Shown: positions 26,913-36,751, counted from the first letter of the stretch. The stretch: DNA of 64,000 nt from Xanthobacter sp. NM-25 (GCF_022138605.1 NZ_JACBFS010000010.1:18413-82412); one strand, 5' to 3'. Notes: generated from the letters alone by a model not told the origin. Numbers and translations are program-made.

Positions 26913-28393
26913 CGCTCGATGAGATGATCGAACTCGGTGTCCTGTTTCAGCGAATGGCCGCATCGAAAGATGCGATCTTTGCCGAGACGAATTCGGTCTG
27001 CCGAGTCGATCAGGTCCCGAAAATCACCGCTGTGGACTTCAAACGGATTTCTGAATTGGCCTCAGCGCTGGCCAAGGCCAAGCGAGGAAAGCTGGCTGTG
27101 TTTGGGAGCATCAGCGGGGAAGTTGACCTCGCAAATGGGGACGTGTCGAGCATAGAGGGCGAAGCTGTTGCCGTTCGTCTGACGAAGAACATCGAAGCGG
27201 AGGCGGCGTATTTTGTCACTCGAAGAGGCTTCGAGGCCGCCCTCAGTGATGCAGAGTTCATGCGTGGCGTTCGCAAAATCTGGATCGCCGAAGACTTTTT
27301 GCCCTTTTCTACGAGATCATGCGTCTATTCGCCCTGGGGGAGCGCGATCGAACACAAGCACTTCGAAGACACCTTTGACAGCCCACGACGGTTGGTTCGG
27401 GACCAGAGCTATCTGTTGGCTCCAACTGACATCAGACCCTGGTACCTTATGATTCCAGGTGATGAGAGTTCCGGTGTTTTAGCCTCTTGGAAAGAAGCTG
27501 CCGTCAGGAACCTGATTTTTTGCCTGCCAACCGAAATTCGAGCCTCTGATGAGGCTAGACAGGTCGTGCTGAAGGGCGCCAGATCTGCCTTCGCTGATGT
27601 CGATCTCACCAAGCCGCAATCTCAGCTTTTTGACATTGTCACGGAAGCGGTCCGGTGGGTCTACGATCAACGGCGTGACACCGAGACGAAGTTCCACCTG
27701 CTCAACAACCACTTGGCGTTGTACTGGCCGGAGAAGGCCAAGTGGCCCATGGGTCTTGCAGGCGTGTTGGACCACGCGTTGGCCAGCGCTCGAGAGGCCT
27801 TTGCTTTCCACCTGCAAGACGACAGCAAGGAAGCAATCAAATCTTTAGGCGATCTCCGGAAGGCCCTGCAGGAAGACGTTGCGCGATCGCAGACAGCCAC
27901 GCGCGATCTTTTGTCTGCTCTTTGGCGAGATTCAGCCATCGCGGGTGCGGCATTTGCTTTGCGTTCGGCTACAACCAACTCCTCTGCGATGAACATTGCC
28001 TCGTTGGGTGCGGCGGCTCTGCTGTTTGCGAGCTTGCTGACCACGGTGCTTTCCAATTGGCGATTTGATGTCCTCGCCAAGCAAGTGCGCGCGCAATGGC
28101 GGCAGCGCCTTTACGCCTTCATGTCCGAGAAGCAGTGGGTTGAACTGGTGATCCGACCAGTCTCTCGCGCTCGATGGGTTTATCGATTATCAGTTGTCCC
28201 GGTATTCGCAGTCTATATTGTGCTGATTGGTGCACTCTTATGGGTAGTGTATCCCGCCGAAGTGAAGGCGGTAGCGGGTTTTATCCTCGCCCTGCTGTCA
28301 GACGCTTGGCGTTCAATTGGCGACCTGTGGGATCGGTTTAAATCTGCTCCGATTTTACCGTCTTCGCCCCCATCTACACCAAAACCTTCATAA
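26909..28393 (+). CDS. Membrane protein of unknown family, partner of the nucleoid-associated-like protein
   Basis: A 494-residue protein not recognised. The first ~360 residues are soluble, with helical segments. The C-terminal part has hydrophobic stretches at ~365-385 ('IASLGAAALLFASLLTTVL') and ~430-470 ('LSVVPVFAVYIVLIGALLWV' and 'VAGFILALL'), so it is anchored in the membrane by its C-terminal third; it ends in a Pro/Ser tail. The strict ATGA coupling to the DNA-binding-like gene and location in ICE cargo suggest a two-component defence or stress unit with a membrane effector. This is inference; Kiwa (KwaA/KwaB) is a precedent for a membrane plus DNA-associated pair but no homology is claimed. 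Confidence 0.6.
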   Translation: MTLDEMIELGVLFQRMAASKDAIFAETNSVCRVDQVPKITAVDFKRISELASALAKAKRGKLAVFGSISGEVDLANGDVSSIEGEAVAVRLTKNIEAEAAYFVTRRGFEAALSDAEFMRGVRKIWIAEDFLPFSTRSCVYSPWGSAIEHKHFEDTFDSPRRLVRDQSYLLAPTDIRPWYLMIPGDESSGVLASWKEAAVRNLIFCLPTEIRASDEARQVVLKGARSAFADVDLTKPQSQLFDIVTEAVRWVYDQRRDTETKFHLLNNHLALYWPEKAKWPMGLAGVLDHALASAREAFAFHLQDDSKEAIKSLGDLRKALQEDVARSQTATRDLLSALWRDSAIAGAAFALRSATTNSSAMNIASLGAAALLFASLLTTVLSNWRFDVLAKQVRAQWRQRLYAFMSEKQWVELVIRPVSRARWVYRLSVVPVFAVYIVLIGALLWVVYPAEVKAVAGFILALLSDAWRSIGDLWDRFKSAPILPSSPPSTPKPS

Positions 28394-28767
28394 GCCTGGC
28401 CCGATATGTCCGCTCCAATATCAGACAGAACTTACGCGGATCTCCAATGACGGCCATGGGGTCGTTGACCGAACGTCCGCTTTCTCAGTTTCTCGGCCAG
28501 AACCGGACAGTCCGCTCCCGGCCCCAAACCGGCCCTTCGTCCTCACCGCAGCGAACTTCTGCTTCTGGCGCACTCCAGAGGTAATGGCAGCATCGCCCTC
28601 TCTCGCGTCAATGCGGCGGGATGCCATCCATCGGAGCGACGCGTTTTTGGGGTGGGGAGGTTGAGCCCCTCATCCGCGCGATCGAGAGTGAGAGGTTGGA
28701 GCGGATTTCCGTGACGGGTTGAGGGCAGGGAGAGAGGCTCCCGGCGCCCGTCGTGGAGTTTAGTCCC
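28394..28767. other. Intergenic leader upstream of the DUF932 gene
   Basis: Junction between cargo and the conserved ICE maintenance block; GC content rises here. It must carry the promoter of the DUF932 gene. GGAG at 28756-28759 decides the start at 28768. No gene is evident. Confidence 0.5.
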
Positions 28768-29964
28768 ATGACTGAGGTTGAGGTTTTAGATGCGGGCCGG
28801 GAAGCGGCCGGCGGTTACAAGGTGGATGCGAGCCGCGGCGAGCGGAACGGCCGTGTGTCCTCCGAGTGGTTTTCCCGGCCGGCGGACGAGCGTTATCTGT
28901 CCCTGTCTGAGCTGTATGGCGCGGTGCGCGGTCGGTCCGACCGGAGCCGGACGCGCACCGTGGAGAGCGCCGCCATCCGCGTCGAGGCGAGCCGCGAGGT
29001 GCCAGACCGGCTGACGCTCACGCTGCCCGGGGCGGAGGCTCCGGTTGCGCCGACCCACTGGAGCTTCGGCCAGCTTGCGAGCCTCATCGGCGCGCCGGCC
29101 TCCTATCTGCGCCAGCTTCCGGCGCCGCTCGCCGGCATCAACCTGCAGCACGGCCTGCTCACGCACCGCGCCGAACAGGTGAAGACACTGGAGGTGGAGG
29201 ACGGCCGCGTCGAGCTCCGGGCTGTGACCGGCCCCGACTATGGCCGCATCTATGACCATGAGCTGGTGGACGCCGTGCGCCGTATCGCCGGCAACGGCAC
29301 CGGGGACACCCGTTGGAAAGTGCCTGGCGTGCTCGACTGGTCGACCGGCATCTACAATCCCCGCGTCGATATCACGAAGGACACGACCACGCTCTACGCC
29401 TCCGACCGGGACGTCTTCCTCTTCCTGGTGGACGATCTCAACCCCATCGAGGCCGGGCGGCTCCCGGACGGCTCCCCCGACCTGTTCTTCCGCGGCTTCT
29501 ATTGCTGGAACTCAGAGGTGGGCGCCAAGACGTTGGGCATCGCGAGCTTCTATCTCAGGGCGGTCTGCCAGAACCGGAACCTGTGGGGCGTGGAGGATTT
29601 CGAGGAGATCACCATCCGCCACTCGAAGTATGCCGCATCCCGCTTCGCCCATCAGGCCGCGCCGGCCCTGGAGCGCTTTGCCAACTCCTCCCCCATGCCC
29701 TTCGTCAACGGCATCAGGGCGGCCCGCGAGCGCATCGTAGCGCGCAGCGACGAGGACCGCACCAAGTTCCTGCGCCGCAAGGGCTTCTCCAAGGCGGAGA
29801 CGCAGAAGGTGATCGAGACCGTGCTCGCCGAGGAGGGGCGCAAGCCCGAGAGCATCTTCGACTTCGTGCAGGGCATCACCGCCGTGGCGCGGGACAAGCC
29901 GCACCAGGACGCCCGTCTCGATCTGGAGGCGCGGGCGAAGAAGCTCCTCGATCGCGCTCCCTGA
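28768..29964 (+). CDS. DUF932 protein of the ICE maintenance block
   Basis: A 398-residue protein of the DUF932 family, started at ATG 28768 with GGAG 8 bp upstream (a GTG at 28753 is less likely). Conserved segments include 'LTLPGAEAPVAPTHWSFGQL', 'GPDYGRIYDHELVDAV', 'LYASDRDVFLFLVDD' and 'GFYCWNSEVG'. DUF932 proteins are standard in ICEs and large plasmids of alpha- and betaproteobacteria and are phage/plasmid-like proteins of unknown biochemical role. It is followed by a strong terminator hairpin. Confidence 0.9.
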   Translation: MTEVEVLDAGREAAGGYKVDASRGERNGRVSSEWFSRPADERYLSLSELYGAVRGRSDRSRTRTVESAAIRVEASREVPDRLTLTLPGAEAPVAPTHWSFGQLASLIGAPASYLRQLPAPLAGINLQHGLLTHRAEQVKTLEVEDGRVELRAVTGPDYGRIYDHELVDAVRRIAGNGTGDTRWKVPGVLDWSTGIYNPRVDITKDTTTLYASDRDVFLFLVDDLNPIEAGRLPDGSPDLFFRGFYCWNSEVGAKTLGIASFYLRAVCQNRNLWGVEDFEEITIRHSKYAASRFAHQAAPALERFANSSPMPFVNGIRAARERIVARSDEDRTKFLRRKGFSKAETQKVIETVLAEEGRKPESIFDFVQGITAVARDKPHQDARLDLEARAKKLLDRAP

Positions 29965-29968
29965 GATC

Positions 29969-30010
29969 CGCAAAGCCGGAGATGGGGATTGCCGTGTCTC
30001 CGGCTTTGCG
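29969..30010 (+). terminator. Hairpin terminator after the DUF932 gene
   Basis: A perfect 14-bp inverted repeat (29969-29982 with 29997-30010) starts 5 bp after the stop codon and is followed by TTGTT. Strong candidate for an intrinsic terminator or RNA-stabilising hairpin. Confidence 0.75.
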
Positions 30011-30130
30011 TTGTTCCGGATCATCGGCTTTGCGGCGCTGCCCTCAGAGGAAGAGGGTGGCGCCGTGCTTCGTGACGGGTTCGAAGTTGAGAGAGAGGTT
30101 CTCCGGCCGCCCGTCGCGGAGAAGCATCCC

Positions 30131-32194
30131 ATGGCCACGTCCGTTCAGAAGATCACCCTTTCGTCCTCGCGGGACATCCCCTTCAACAAGCTGGTGCTCA
30201 GCCAGTCCAACGTCCGCCGGGTGAAGGCCGGCGTCTCCATCGAGGAACTCGCCGAGGACATCGCCCGGCGCGGCCTGCTCCAGGGCCTCAATGTCCGCAC
30301 CGTGATCGATGCTGATGGCGTCGAGACCGGCATGTACGAGATCCCGGCCGGCGGCCGGCGCTACCGGGCGCTGGAGTTGCTGGTGAAGCGCAAGCGCCTC
30401 GCCCGGACGGCTCCCGTGCCCTGCATCCTGCGCGAAGGCGGCATTGCCGAGGAGGATTCCCTTGCCGAGAATGTCCAGCGCGCACCGCTGCACCCGCTCG
30501 ACCAGTTCAGGGCGTTCCTTGCGTTGCGGGAGAAGGGCCAGTCCGAGGAGGAGATCGCGGCCGCCTTCTTCGTCTCGGTCGCAGTGGTGAAGCAGCGGTT
30601 GAAGCTCGCCTCCGTCTCGCCGAAGCTGCTCGACGTCTATGCCGAGGATGGCCTCACCCTCGACCAGCTCATGGCCTTCACCGTGTCGGGTGATCATGAG
30701 CGGCAGGAGCAGGTGCTGGAGCGTCTCGCCCAGGCTTACGACAAGCAACCCCATGCGATCCGGCGCATGATGACGGAGGGTGCGGTGCGGGCATCCGACA
30801 AGCGGGCCCGCTTCATCGGCATCGGGGCCTATGAGACGGCTGGCGGCACCGTGCTGCGCGACCTGTTCCAGGGGGACGACGGCGGCTGGCTGCAGGATGT
30901 CACCCTCGTCGATCGCATGGTGGCGGCAAAGCTCGCCATTGAGGCCGACGGGATCCGCGGCGAAGGCTGGAAGTGGATCGAGGTGGCGCCGGACTTTGCC
31001 TATGGCCACACCTACGGCCTGCGCCAGCTGCGGGGTGAGCCGACGCCCCTGACCGAGGAGGAGGAGGCAGCTCGGGCGAGGGCCCAGGCCGCATATGATC
31101 GCCTCTCCGAAGAATATGCCGATGCCGACGAGCTTCCCGAGGAGGTCGATGCGCGGCTCGGTGAGCTCGAGGCGGTGCTGGAGGCCTTTGAGACGCGCCC
31201 CCTCGCGTTCGATCCGGCGGAGGTCGGCCGCGCCGGCGCCTTCGTCAGCATCGCCCAGGACGGCAAGCTCCGGGTGGAGCGGGGATATGTCTGCCCGGAG
31301 GACGAGGTGCCGGTCGTGCAGGACGATGAAGCTCCCGCCGGGACCGATGGAGAAGACCATGCGGCCTCGGCCCCTCGTCAGGAAGCAGCCGTAGGTGATG
31401 CACCTGCGGAGCCCGAGGAAGAAGACGGCCTCGCGCCGATCTCCGATCGGCTACTTACGGAGCTGACCACCCATCGCACCCTCGGCCTGCGCCATGCCCT
31501 GGGCGAGCAGCCCGATGTCGCCTTCCTCGCTGCGGTCCACGCTCTGACGCTGAAGGCCTTCTACGTCTACGGCTCGGACAGCTGCCTTGAGCTCGACCTC
31601 AAGAGCGTGTCCTTCAACGCCCAGGCGCCGGGCCTCAACGACAGCGTTTCGGCCGAGGCCATTCGTGTCCGGCACGAAAACTGGGCCAAGGCTCTGCCCA
31701 AGGAGCCGGGCACGCTCTGGGACACCTTGAGCGGGTGGGAGCGTGACAGCCAGGCCGCCTTGTTCGCCCATGTGGTGAGCCTCTCGGTCAATGCGGTGCA
31801 TGAAGCATGGAACCGCCGTCCCCGCGCCTTCGCCCATGCCGACCGGTTGGCGCAGGCGGTAGGGCTCGACATGGCGGCGGCGGGATGGAGGCCCACTGTT
31901 GACACCTTCCTCGGCCGGGTCACCAAGGCCCGCATCCTGCAGGCGGTGACCGAGGCGAAGGGGGAACGTGCAGCTGAGCGGATCGCCCACCTCAAGAAGG
32001 GCGACATGGCACGGGAGGCAGAAGCCCTCCTTGCCGACAGCGGCTGGCTCCCGGAGGCGCTGCGGAACCAGCCCTCCGACACCGCCGGCGAAGAGACGGC
32101 GGAGACCGACGGCGAAACGGCCATGGGCGAAGGGGAAGACCTCGCCGACACTGAGGAGCCCGAAGTGATCTCCTCCTCGATTGCTGCCGAATAA
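30131..32194 (+). CDS. parB: Large ParB/Srx-type DNA-binding protein
   Basis: A 687-residue ParB-family protein started at ATG 30131; the open frame upstream to 30011 runs through the leader. The ParB N-terminal nuclease-like domain is at residues ~10-120 ('LSQSNVRRVKAGVSIEEL' and 'IPAGGRRYRALELLVKR', 'SLAENVQRAPLHPLDQFRAF'), followed by a KorB-like HTH ('SVAVVKQRLKLASVSPKLL'). The remaining ~450 residues are acidic and specific to this ICE family. In this position such proteins are considered ICE/plasmid maintenance factors. A terminator follows. Confidence 0.92.
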   Translation: MATSVQKITLSSSRDIPFNKLVLSQSNVRRVKAGVSIEELAEDIARRGLLQGLNVRTVIDADGVETGMYEIPAGGRRYRALELLVKRKRLARTAPVPCILREGGIAEEDSLAENVQRAPLHPLDQFRAFLALREKGQSEEEIAAAFFVSVAVVKQRLKLASVSPKLLDVYAEDGLTLDQLMAFTVSGDHERQEQVLERLAQAYDKQPHAIRRMMTEGAVRASDKRARFIGIGAYETAGGTVLRDLFQGDDGGWLQDVTLVDRMVAAKLAIEADGIRGEGWKWIEVAPDFAYGHTYGLRQLRGEPTPLTEEEEAARARAQAAYDRLSEEYADADELPEEVDARLGELEAVLEAFETRPLAFDPAEVGRAGAFVSIAQDGKLRVERGYVCPEDEVPVVQDDEAPAGTDGEDHAASAPRQEAAVGDAPAEPEEEDGLAPISDRLLTELTTHRTLGLRHALGEQPDVAFLAAVHALTLKAFYVYGSDSCLELDLKSVSFNAQAPGLNDSVSAEAIRVRHENWAKALPKEPGTLWDTLSGWERDSQAALFAHVVSLSVNAVHEAWNRRPRAFAHADRLAQAVGLDMAAAGWRPTVDTFLGRVTKARILQAVTEAKGERAAERIAHLKKGDMAREAEALLADSGWLPEALRNQPSDTAGEETAETDGETAMGEGEDLADTEEPEVISSSIAAE

Positions 32195-32212
32195 TCCTCC
32201 CCGGGCAACCTG

Positions 32213-32268
32213 GCCCGCCGTCCGTGGCTCCGCGATCCCCCCATCGCGTGGCCGGACGGCGGGCTTTT
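32213..32268 (+). terminator. Intrinsic terminator between parB and the Toprim gene
   Basis: A 12-bp perfect stem (32213-32224 with 32253-32264), extended by an inner CGCGAT/ATCGCG dyad in the loop, followed by TTTTCTCTT. It lies 18 bp after the stop of parB and just before the next gene, so it may separate or attenuate the two. Confidence 0.85.
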
Positions 32269-32284
32269 CTCTTGGAGCGTCCCT

Positions 32285-33322
32285 ATGACGGATGCTGCGC
32301 ACGATCTCGCACGGCGGCTGGGGCGGCAGGCGGAGGCAGTTTGCCGCCATTATCTCTCCGCGGGTCGGCGGCAGGGGCACTATTGGCAGGTGGGCGATGC
32401 TCGCAACTCGCCCGGCCGCTCCATGTTCGTGCGGCTGACGGACAGCGTGAAAGGCCATGCCGGCAAATGGACCGATGCGGCGACGGGAGAACACGGCGAT
32501 CTCCTCGACGTCATCCGGGAAAGCCGAGGTCTGCCCAACTTCAGCGACGTGGTGGCCGAGGCTCAAGCCTTTCTGCACATGCCCCGATCCTGGCAGGTCG
32601 CGGAAGCTCCCGTGTTCAGGACGAACAGCCCTTCACGTGACCCTGTCACCTCGGCATGTCGTCTCTTTGCGGCCGCAAAGCCGATTCCGGGCACAATCGT
32701 GGAGACGTATCTGCGGAAGCGCGGCATCACGGCTCTGCACGAAACCGGAAGCATGCGCTTTCACCCGCGCTGCTATTACCGCCCGGATCCACGCGAGCCC
32801 ATTCAACCCCGGCCGGCCATGATCGCCGCCGTCACCGATCTCAGACAACGAGTCATGGGCATCCACCGGACATGGCTCGCTCCCGACGGATCGGACAAGG
32901 CAAGCATCGCCACGCCCCGACGTGCCATGGGCCACCTGCTGGAACATGCCGTTCGCTTCGGCAGGCCTGACAACGTTCTGGCCACCGGCGAGGGCATCGA
33001 GACCATCCTTTCCGTGCGGACCGTGCTGCCCAGCCTCCCGATGGCAGCGGCGCTCTCGGCCGCTCACCTTGCCGTCGTCGCATTCCCACCCGACCTGCGG
33101 CGGCTCTACATCGTCCGCGACAACGATCCTGCCGGCGACAGGGCACGGGACAGCCTTATCGCACGAGCGGCTTCTGCCGGGATCGAGGCCATCGTGCTCT
33201 CACCAGCTCTCGGAGACTTCAACGAGGATCTGCGCGCCTTTGGCGTCGACGCGTTGCGAGCGGGACTCCGATGTCAGCTTGCACCTGATGACGTCGGCCG
33301 CTTCATGGTGCTGAGCCCGTGA
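32285..33322 (+). CDS. Toprim-domain (DnaG-like) protein
   Basis: A 345-residue protein with an N-terminal zinc-finger-free CHC2-like region (DUF7146-type, 'VCRHYLSAGRRQGHYWQVGD') and a Toprim domain from ~residue 215: 'VLATGEGIETILSV' supplies the acidic Glu and 'LYIVRDNDPAGDRARDSL' the DxD. Such proteins are found in the maintenance block of trb-type ICEs and may act in primase-like initiation during conjugative or plasmid-like replication. The ribosome binding site is TTGGAG. Confidence 0.88.
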   Translation: MTDAAHDLARRLGRQAEAVCRHYLSAGRRQGHYWQVGDARNSPGRSMFVRLTDSVKGHAGKWTDAATGEHGDLLDVIRESRGLPNFSDVVAEAQAFLHMPRSWQVAEAPVFRTNSPSRDPVTSACRLFAAAKPIPGTIVETYLRKRGITALHETGSMRFHPRCYYRPDPREPIQPRPAMIAAVTDLRQRVMGIHRTWLAPDGSDKASIATPRRAMGHLLEHAVRFGRPDNVLATGEGIETILSVRTVLPSLPMAAALSAAHLAVVAFPPDLRRLYIVRDNDPAGDRARDSLIARAASAGIEAIVLSPALGDFNEDLRAFGVDALRAGLRCQLAPDDVGRFMVLSP

Positions 33323-33660
33323 GCTGGAGCGACAGGGAGCGGGAATGCTCTGACGTCACGCTCTGATGCCCACCGTTGCTAGAGGATCCGCAGCCAGGCC
33401 TTCCAGAGGGCGATCGGCCGGCAGTCGTTCCGGACCGGCAATGGCTCCGGCCGGTGATTTTCCGGCGGCGGTGTTTCCCCACGACGCAAGCGTCGCGGGT
33501 CCCGACACACGCCTTTCCATCGCGAAGCAAAATCGCCGGCCTCCGCCATCCTCCGCTGCCGCTCCGGCCCCGCGTTTCCCGCGGGGTGCAGGTCCGTCCC
33601 GCCCGCCGGCTTCGTCGCCATGAAGGCCGCAAGGCTGCGGTCCAATCGACGGAGCCTCCC
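33323..33660. other. Leader region upstream of the DUF2493 gene with a hairpin
   Basis: A 7-bp GC stem with 5-nt loop at 33568-33586 and CGGAG before ATG 33661. Frames here (for example 33376 onward) are open only by high GC and are not supported. No gene is evident. Confidence 0.5.
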
Positions 33661-34581
33661 ATGAGCACCGAGCACGACGAACCCCACGCCTCTTCTCCCA
33701 CTGATCACCTGCTGCAGGAACTTCAGCTCTACGGCTACCGTCCCTTCGGGGACGAGCCCGATTCCCGGCCGCTTCCCGAAACTGACCGTATCACCGGCGC
33801 AATCGCCGATATCTTCGATGCGCTGATCGCGACACTGCAGGACACCCGCCTGGAGCCCGACCTTCCCGACCTCCTTTGGTCGACCGTCCATCTCTTCCAC
33901 CGTGCCGCCGGCCGCATCTCCGGTACCCTCGACGACAATGAGCAGGGCCAGCGCCGTAGCCAGCAGGAGCAGGACGGCAGCGAGGTGCGCTCGGTGGAAC
34001 TGGAACGTCTGATCGTCGAGGGGCAGAGCCTCATGGAGCGCCGCGATGCCTTCGAGCTGATGCGGGATGAAGCCGCCGATGCCTTCGAGCGGCACACCGG
34101 CTCAGCCTGGCGCCCACGCGCCGGATCCCTAGTGAACCATCGGCACCTGACCTCAGCTCTTATCGACAGCCGCGACTTCCTCGCCGCCCGCAGGCGGGCG
34201 GAGACCGAGGTGCTGATACCCGCAGGTCCGAAGATCGCCTTCTCCGGCGGCGACACGGTGGACCACAGGCTCATCTGGGCGAAGCTCGATCAGGTCCGCG
34301 CGAAGCACCCTGACATGGTGCTGCTGCACGGTGGCTCACCCAAGGGTGCCGAAAGGATCGCCGCCTGCTGGGCTGATGCCCGTAAGGTGCCGCAGGTCGC
34401 GTTCAAGCCCGACTGGACACGCCACGCCAAGGCCGCCCCCTTCAAGCGCAACGACCAGATGCTCTCGGTCACGCCCATCGGGGTCATCATCTTCCCCGGC
34501 ACGGGCATCCAGGACAATCTCGCCGACAAGGCCCGCAAGCTCGGCATCCCCGTCTACCGGTTTGGGTCGGGCGGCGCATGA
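33661..34581 (+). CDS. DUF2493 (SLOG-superfamily) protein
   Basis: A 306-residue protein started at ATG 33661. The C-terminal ~125 residues form the DUF2493 domain, a Rossmann-like SLOG fold: 'KIAFSGGDTVDHRLIWAKLD', 'VLLHGGSPKGAERIAACWA' and 'GVIIFPGTG'. The SLOG fold binds nucleotides or nucleotide-derived ligands. The N-terminal half is helical and acidic. It is a standard gene of this ICE block; precise role unknown. Confidence 0.88.
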   Translation: MSTEHDEPHASSPTDHLLQELQLYGYRPFGDEPDSRPLPETDRITGAIADIFDALIATLQDTRLEPDLPDLLWSTVHLFHRAAGRISGTLDDNEQGQRRSQQEQDGSEVRSVELERLIVEGQSLMERRDAFELMRDEAADAFERHTGSAWRPRAGSLVNHRHLTSALIDSRDFLAARRRAETEVLIPAGPKIAFSGGDTVDHRLIWAKLDQVRAKHPDMVLLHGGSPKGAERIAACWADARKVPQVAFKPDWTRHAKAAPFKRNDQMLSVTPIGVIIFPGTGIQDNLADKARKLGIPVYRFGSGGA

Positions 34582-34964
34582 GCGCTGCCCTTCCTTCATC
34601 GTCGGAATCGGATTTCACGGTGCGTCACCGCTTTTCACGAGATTGCGGTTCCCATCATCGGTTTTCAGCGGACAAGCGAGCGGGACCACCGCTTATCACG
34701 GGTGGAGCTCAACGCGCCTCCTGAGCCCGACCATGCAGGCAAATGGCTGCACCCGGTGCTCTTCGAGCAAGAGACCACCCCCGCTTTCCTGCGCTGTTCC
34801 TTGGTCCGACCGAGGGCCTGACGCCATCAACCCGCAAGGGGTCGGCTACGCACAGCGTGCCGCCGTTGCGGCTTTGCCTCCACGGTGATTGCGGCCCGCG
34901 GCCGGACCCGTCGGGCGCCTGTCAGCGGGGGATGTTCCTCCGCTTCGAGCAGGAGCCGGACCCC
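34582..34964. other. Intergenic leader before a small ICE gene
   Basis: GC-rich leader with no supported gene. AGGAG lies just before ATG 34965. Confidence 0.45.
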
Positions 34965-35132
34965 ATGTCCTCCACCGATGCACAGGCCTTCGCCCTCAGC
35001 CTCGCCAAGACCTTGATGGTCGTCATCGTGATCTTCCGCGCCGGTGACGGCACTCTGTCCGTTGTGCCTGCCGACGAGTTCGACGGCGACGCCTCCCAGA
35101 TCATCCGTGAGATCGACCCCTTCGGGTCCTAA
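34965..35132 (+). CDS. Small conserved-looking ICE protein
   Basis: A 55-residue protein from ATG 34965 with AGGAG at good spacing. It has a hydrophobic N-terminal half ('ALSLAKTLMVVIVIFRAGDG') and an acidic end ('QIIREIDPFGS'). Compact and with normal codon use; likely a real small gene in the ICE block, function unknown. Confidence 0.5.
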   Translation: MSSTDAQAFALSLAKTLMVVIVIFRAGDGTLSVVPADEFDGDASQIIREIDPFGS

Positions 35133-35152
35133 CAGGAGTGAAACGAGACGCC

Positions 35153-35698
35153 TCAATCTACTTGGTTCAGGGCTCCCAGTTGGCCGATGATGAAATCAGC
35201 GCGGTCGGCAGCCGATACCCTGGGCAGGATCGTCACCTCATAGCCGAGCTTCGGAAAGGCTGCGATCAGGCGCTCATATTCGGCAATCGACGCCGACAAA
35301 TCGTGCTGGCGCGCGTCATCGCCGCTGAAGATCTCTGGCCATGGGGGTGTCATAAAGACAGTGCGATTGTAGCGATGGGCATTGCAGAGCGTCTCGGAAA
35401 TGGGCTCCCCGGTTGCGTATTCAAGCGCAACGGCCGCATCGACAAGCCCACGGTCAAAAAAGACCCATCCGCTCTGGGCAAGCGCCGTGGACCTGTCTTC
35501 CAGCGCCATGGCGATCGCAAGTCGCGCGAAAGCGGCCAGATCCACCCAAGGCAGATCCGATCCGCCGCCGCTGATCTGCTCGGCGACAATGCGCCGCCCT
35601 GGCTCCTCGACCACGGCAAAGCCACGGCGTGCAAGCTCGGCGATCAGTGTCGACTTGCCCCCGCCGGAGCAACCCGAAATGACGACATAACGATCCAT
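35153..35698 (-). CDS. AAA_28-type P-loop ATPase/kinase
   Basis: A 181-residue protein from ATG 35698. Walker A is 'GCSGGGKST' at residues ~8-16, followed by 'LARRGFAVVEEPGRRIV' and 'VFFDRGLVDAAVAL'. This matches small AAA_28 family ATPases with kinase-like folds. It is on the opposite strand to its neighbours, so it is a cargo insertion in the ICE backbone. Substrate unknown. Confidence 0.8.
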   Translation of the reverse strand: MDRYVVISGCSGGGKSTLIAELARRGFAVVEEPGRRIVAEQISGGGSDLPWVDLAAFARLAIAMALEDRSTALAQSGWVFFDRGLVDAAVALEYATGEPISETLCNAHRYNRTVFMTPPWPEIFSGDDARQHDLSASIAEYERLIAAFPKLGYEVTILPRVSAADRADFIIGQLGALNQVD

Positions 35699-36414
35699 AC
35701 CCACCATCTCATTTGGCGCGGTAACGCGGTGTTTGAACTGACCCGCGGTGCACACGATCTCGGCCTTCGATCCTTGCCTCATGGGGACATCAGGCTGACC
35801 AGTGCAGCCTCGCCATACGCTCTGTCCAGCCCCTGGCGCGGGCCTTGGAGCGACACGACCCGATCAGGCAAGAGCAAATCAGCGGGGCGACATTTCCCAT
35901 GTCGTCGAGGATGCGATGGCGACGGCGAAAGGATCGAGGCACGAGGCCGCGAGTGCGCAAGCATGGCAGGGCTTGGTGACAAGCTTCGCGCGGTTGCGCG
36001 CGAGCCATCGCATGGCCGGTGAGGAAAGCGTTCCACCCGTTGGTCCTGTCAGTTCGAAGCACACGCAATGGCCGGAAAATGAAGAGGTCAACACCGGTGA
36101 AGGTTGGGCCGCCTTCGTGCAGGGCCCGTGAGAGATCGCCATCTCCTCCTTATCTCCAACCGTTGATCGCGCGCACCAGCTGGCCTCTTCCATGGCCTGA
36201 TCTGGCCGAAGGCCGGCTGCGCCTCGACCGCCTCTGCCGCAATGGCGGCGTCGGGCTTTCTTCCCCTGAGCGTTCCGCCCATTCCTCGCGGGACAAGAAA
36301 GTCCTCCTTGGCCATCAAGCCCCTGCCGGGGTGCGGCGGCAGTCGCCTTCCGCCCTTCGATCGCCATCGAGGCCGCAACGGTGCGGGCTCGGAAACGGAA
36401 GACGGAGATCGACA
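35699..36414. other. Long intergenic region upstream of the DUF736 gene
   Basis: About 700 bp with no supported gene on either strand. The last 60 bp carry a leader ('CCATCGAGGCCGCAA' at ~36364) similar to that before DUF2493 (33617 onward). ACGGAGATCG precedes ATG 36415. Confidence 0.45.
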
Positions 36415-36741
36415 ATGGCCACCATCGGCACTTTCAAGAAGATCGGCGCGAACGAGTTCACCGGCGAGATCGTCACCCTCAGCGTTCAGGCCAAAGGTGT
36501 GCGCATCGTCCCCGAGCTGCGCGCCAATGGTGAGAATGCTCCCAGCCACCGGGTCCTGGTGGGTCGGATCGAGATCGGCGCCGCCTGGTCCAAGCGCTCC
36601 AGCGAGGGGCGCGACTATCTGGGCCTCAAGCTCGACGATCCGAGCTTCAACGCCCCGATCTACGCCAACCTCTTCGACGACGAGGACGGCGACACCTTCT
36701 CGCTGATCTGGTCCCGCCCCAGCGGGCGACGCGGCGAGTGA
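36415..36741 (+). CDS. DUF736 protein
   Basis: A 108-residue protein starting 'MATIGTFKKIGANEFTGEIV' and containing 'RVLVGRIEIGAAWSKRSSEG' and 'FNAPIYANLFDDEDGDTFSL', the DUF736 pattern. It is a small beta-rich protein conserved in ICE and plasmid maintenance blocks; function unknown. A GC-rich hairpin follows. Confidence 0.92.
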   Translation: MATIGTFKKIGANEFTGEIVTLSVQAKGVRIVPELRANGENAPSHRVLVGRIEIGAAWSKRSSEGRDYLGLKLDDPSFNAPIYANLFDDEDGDTFSLIWSRPSGRRGE

Positions 36742-36751
36742 GCCGCCCAAC

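Noticed and set aside
30044..31360. 438-codon antisense frame in parB
   Set aside because: Opposite strand of a clear ParB gene, composition typical of a shadow frame.
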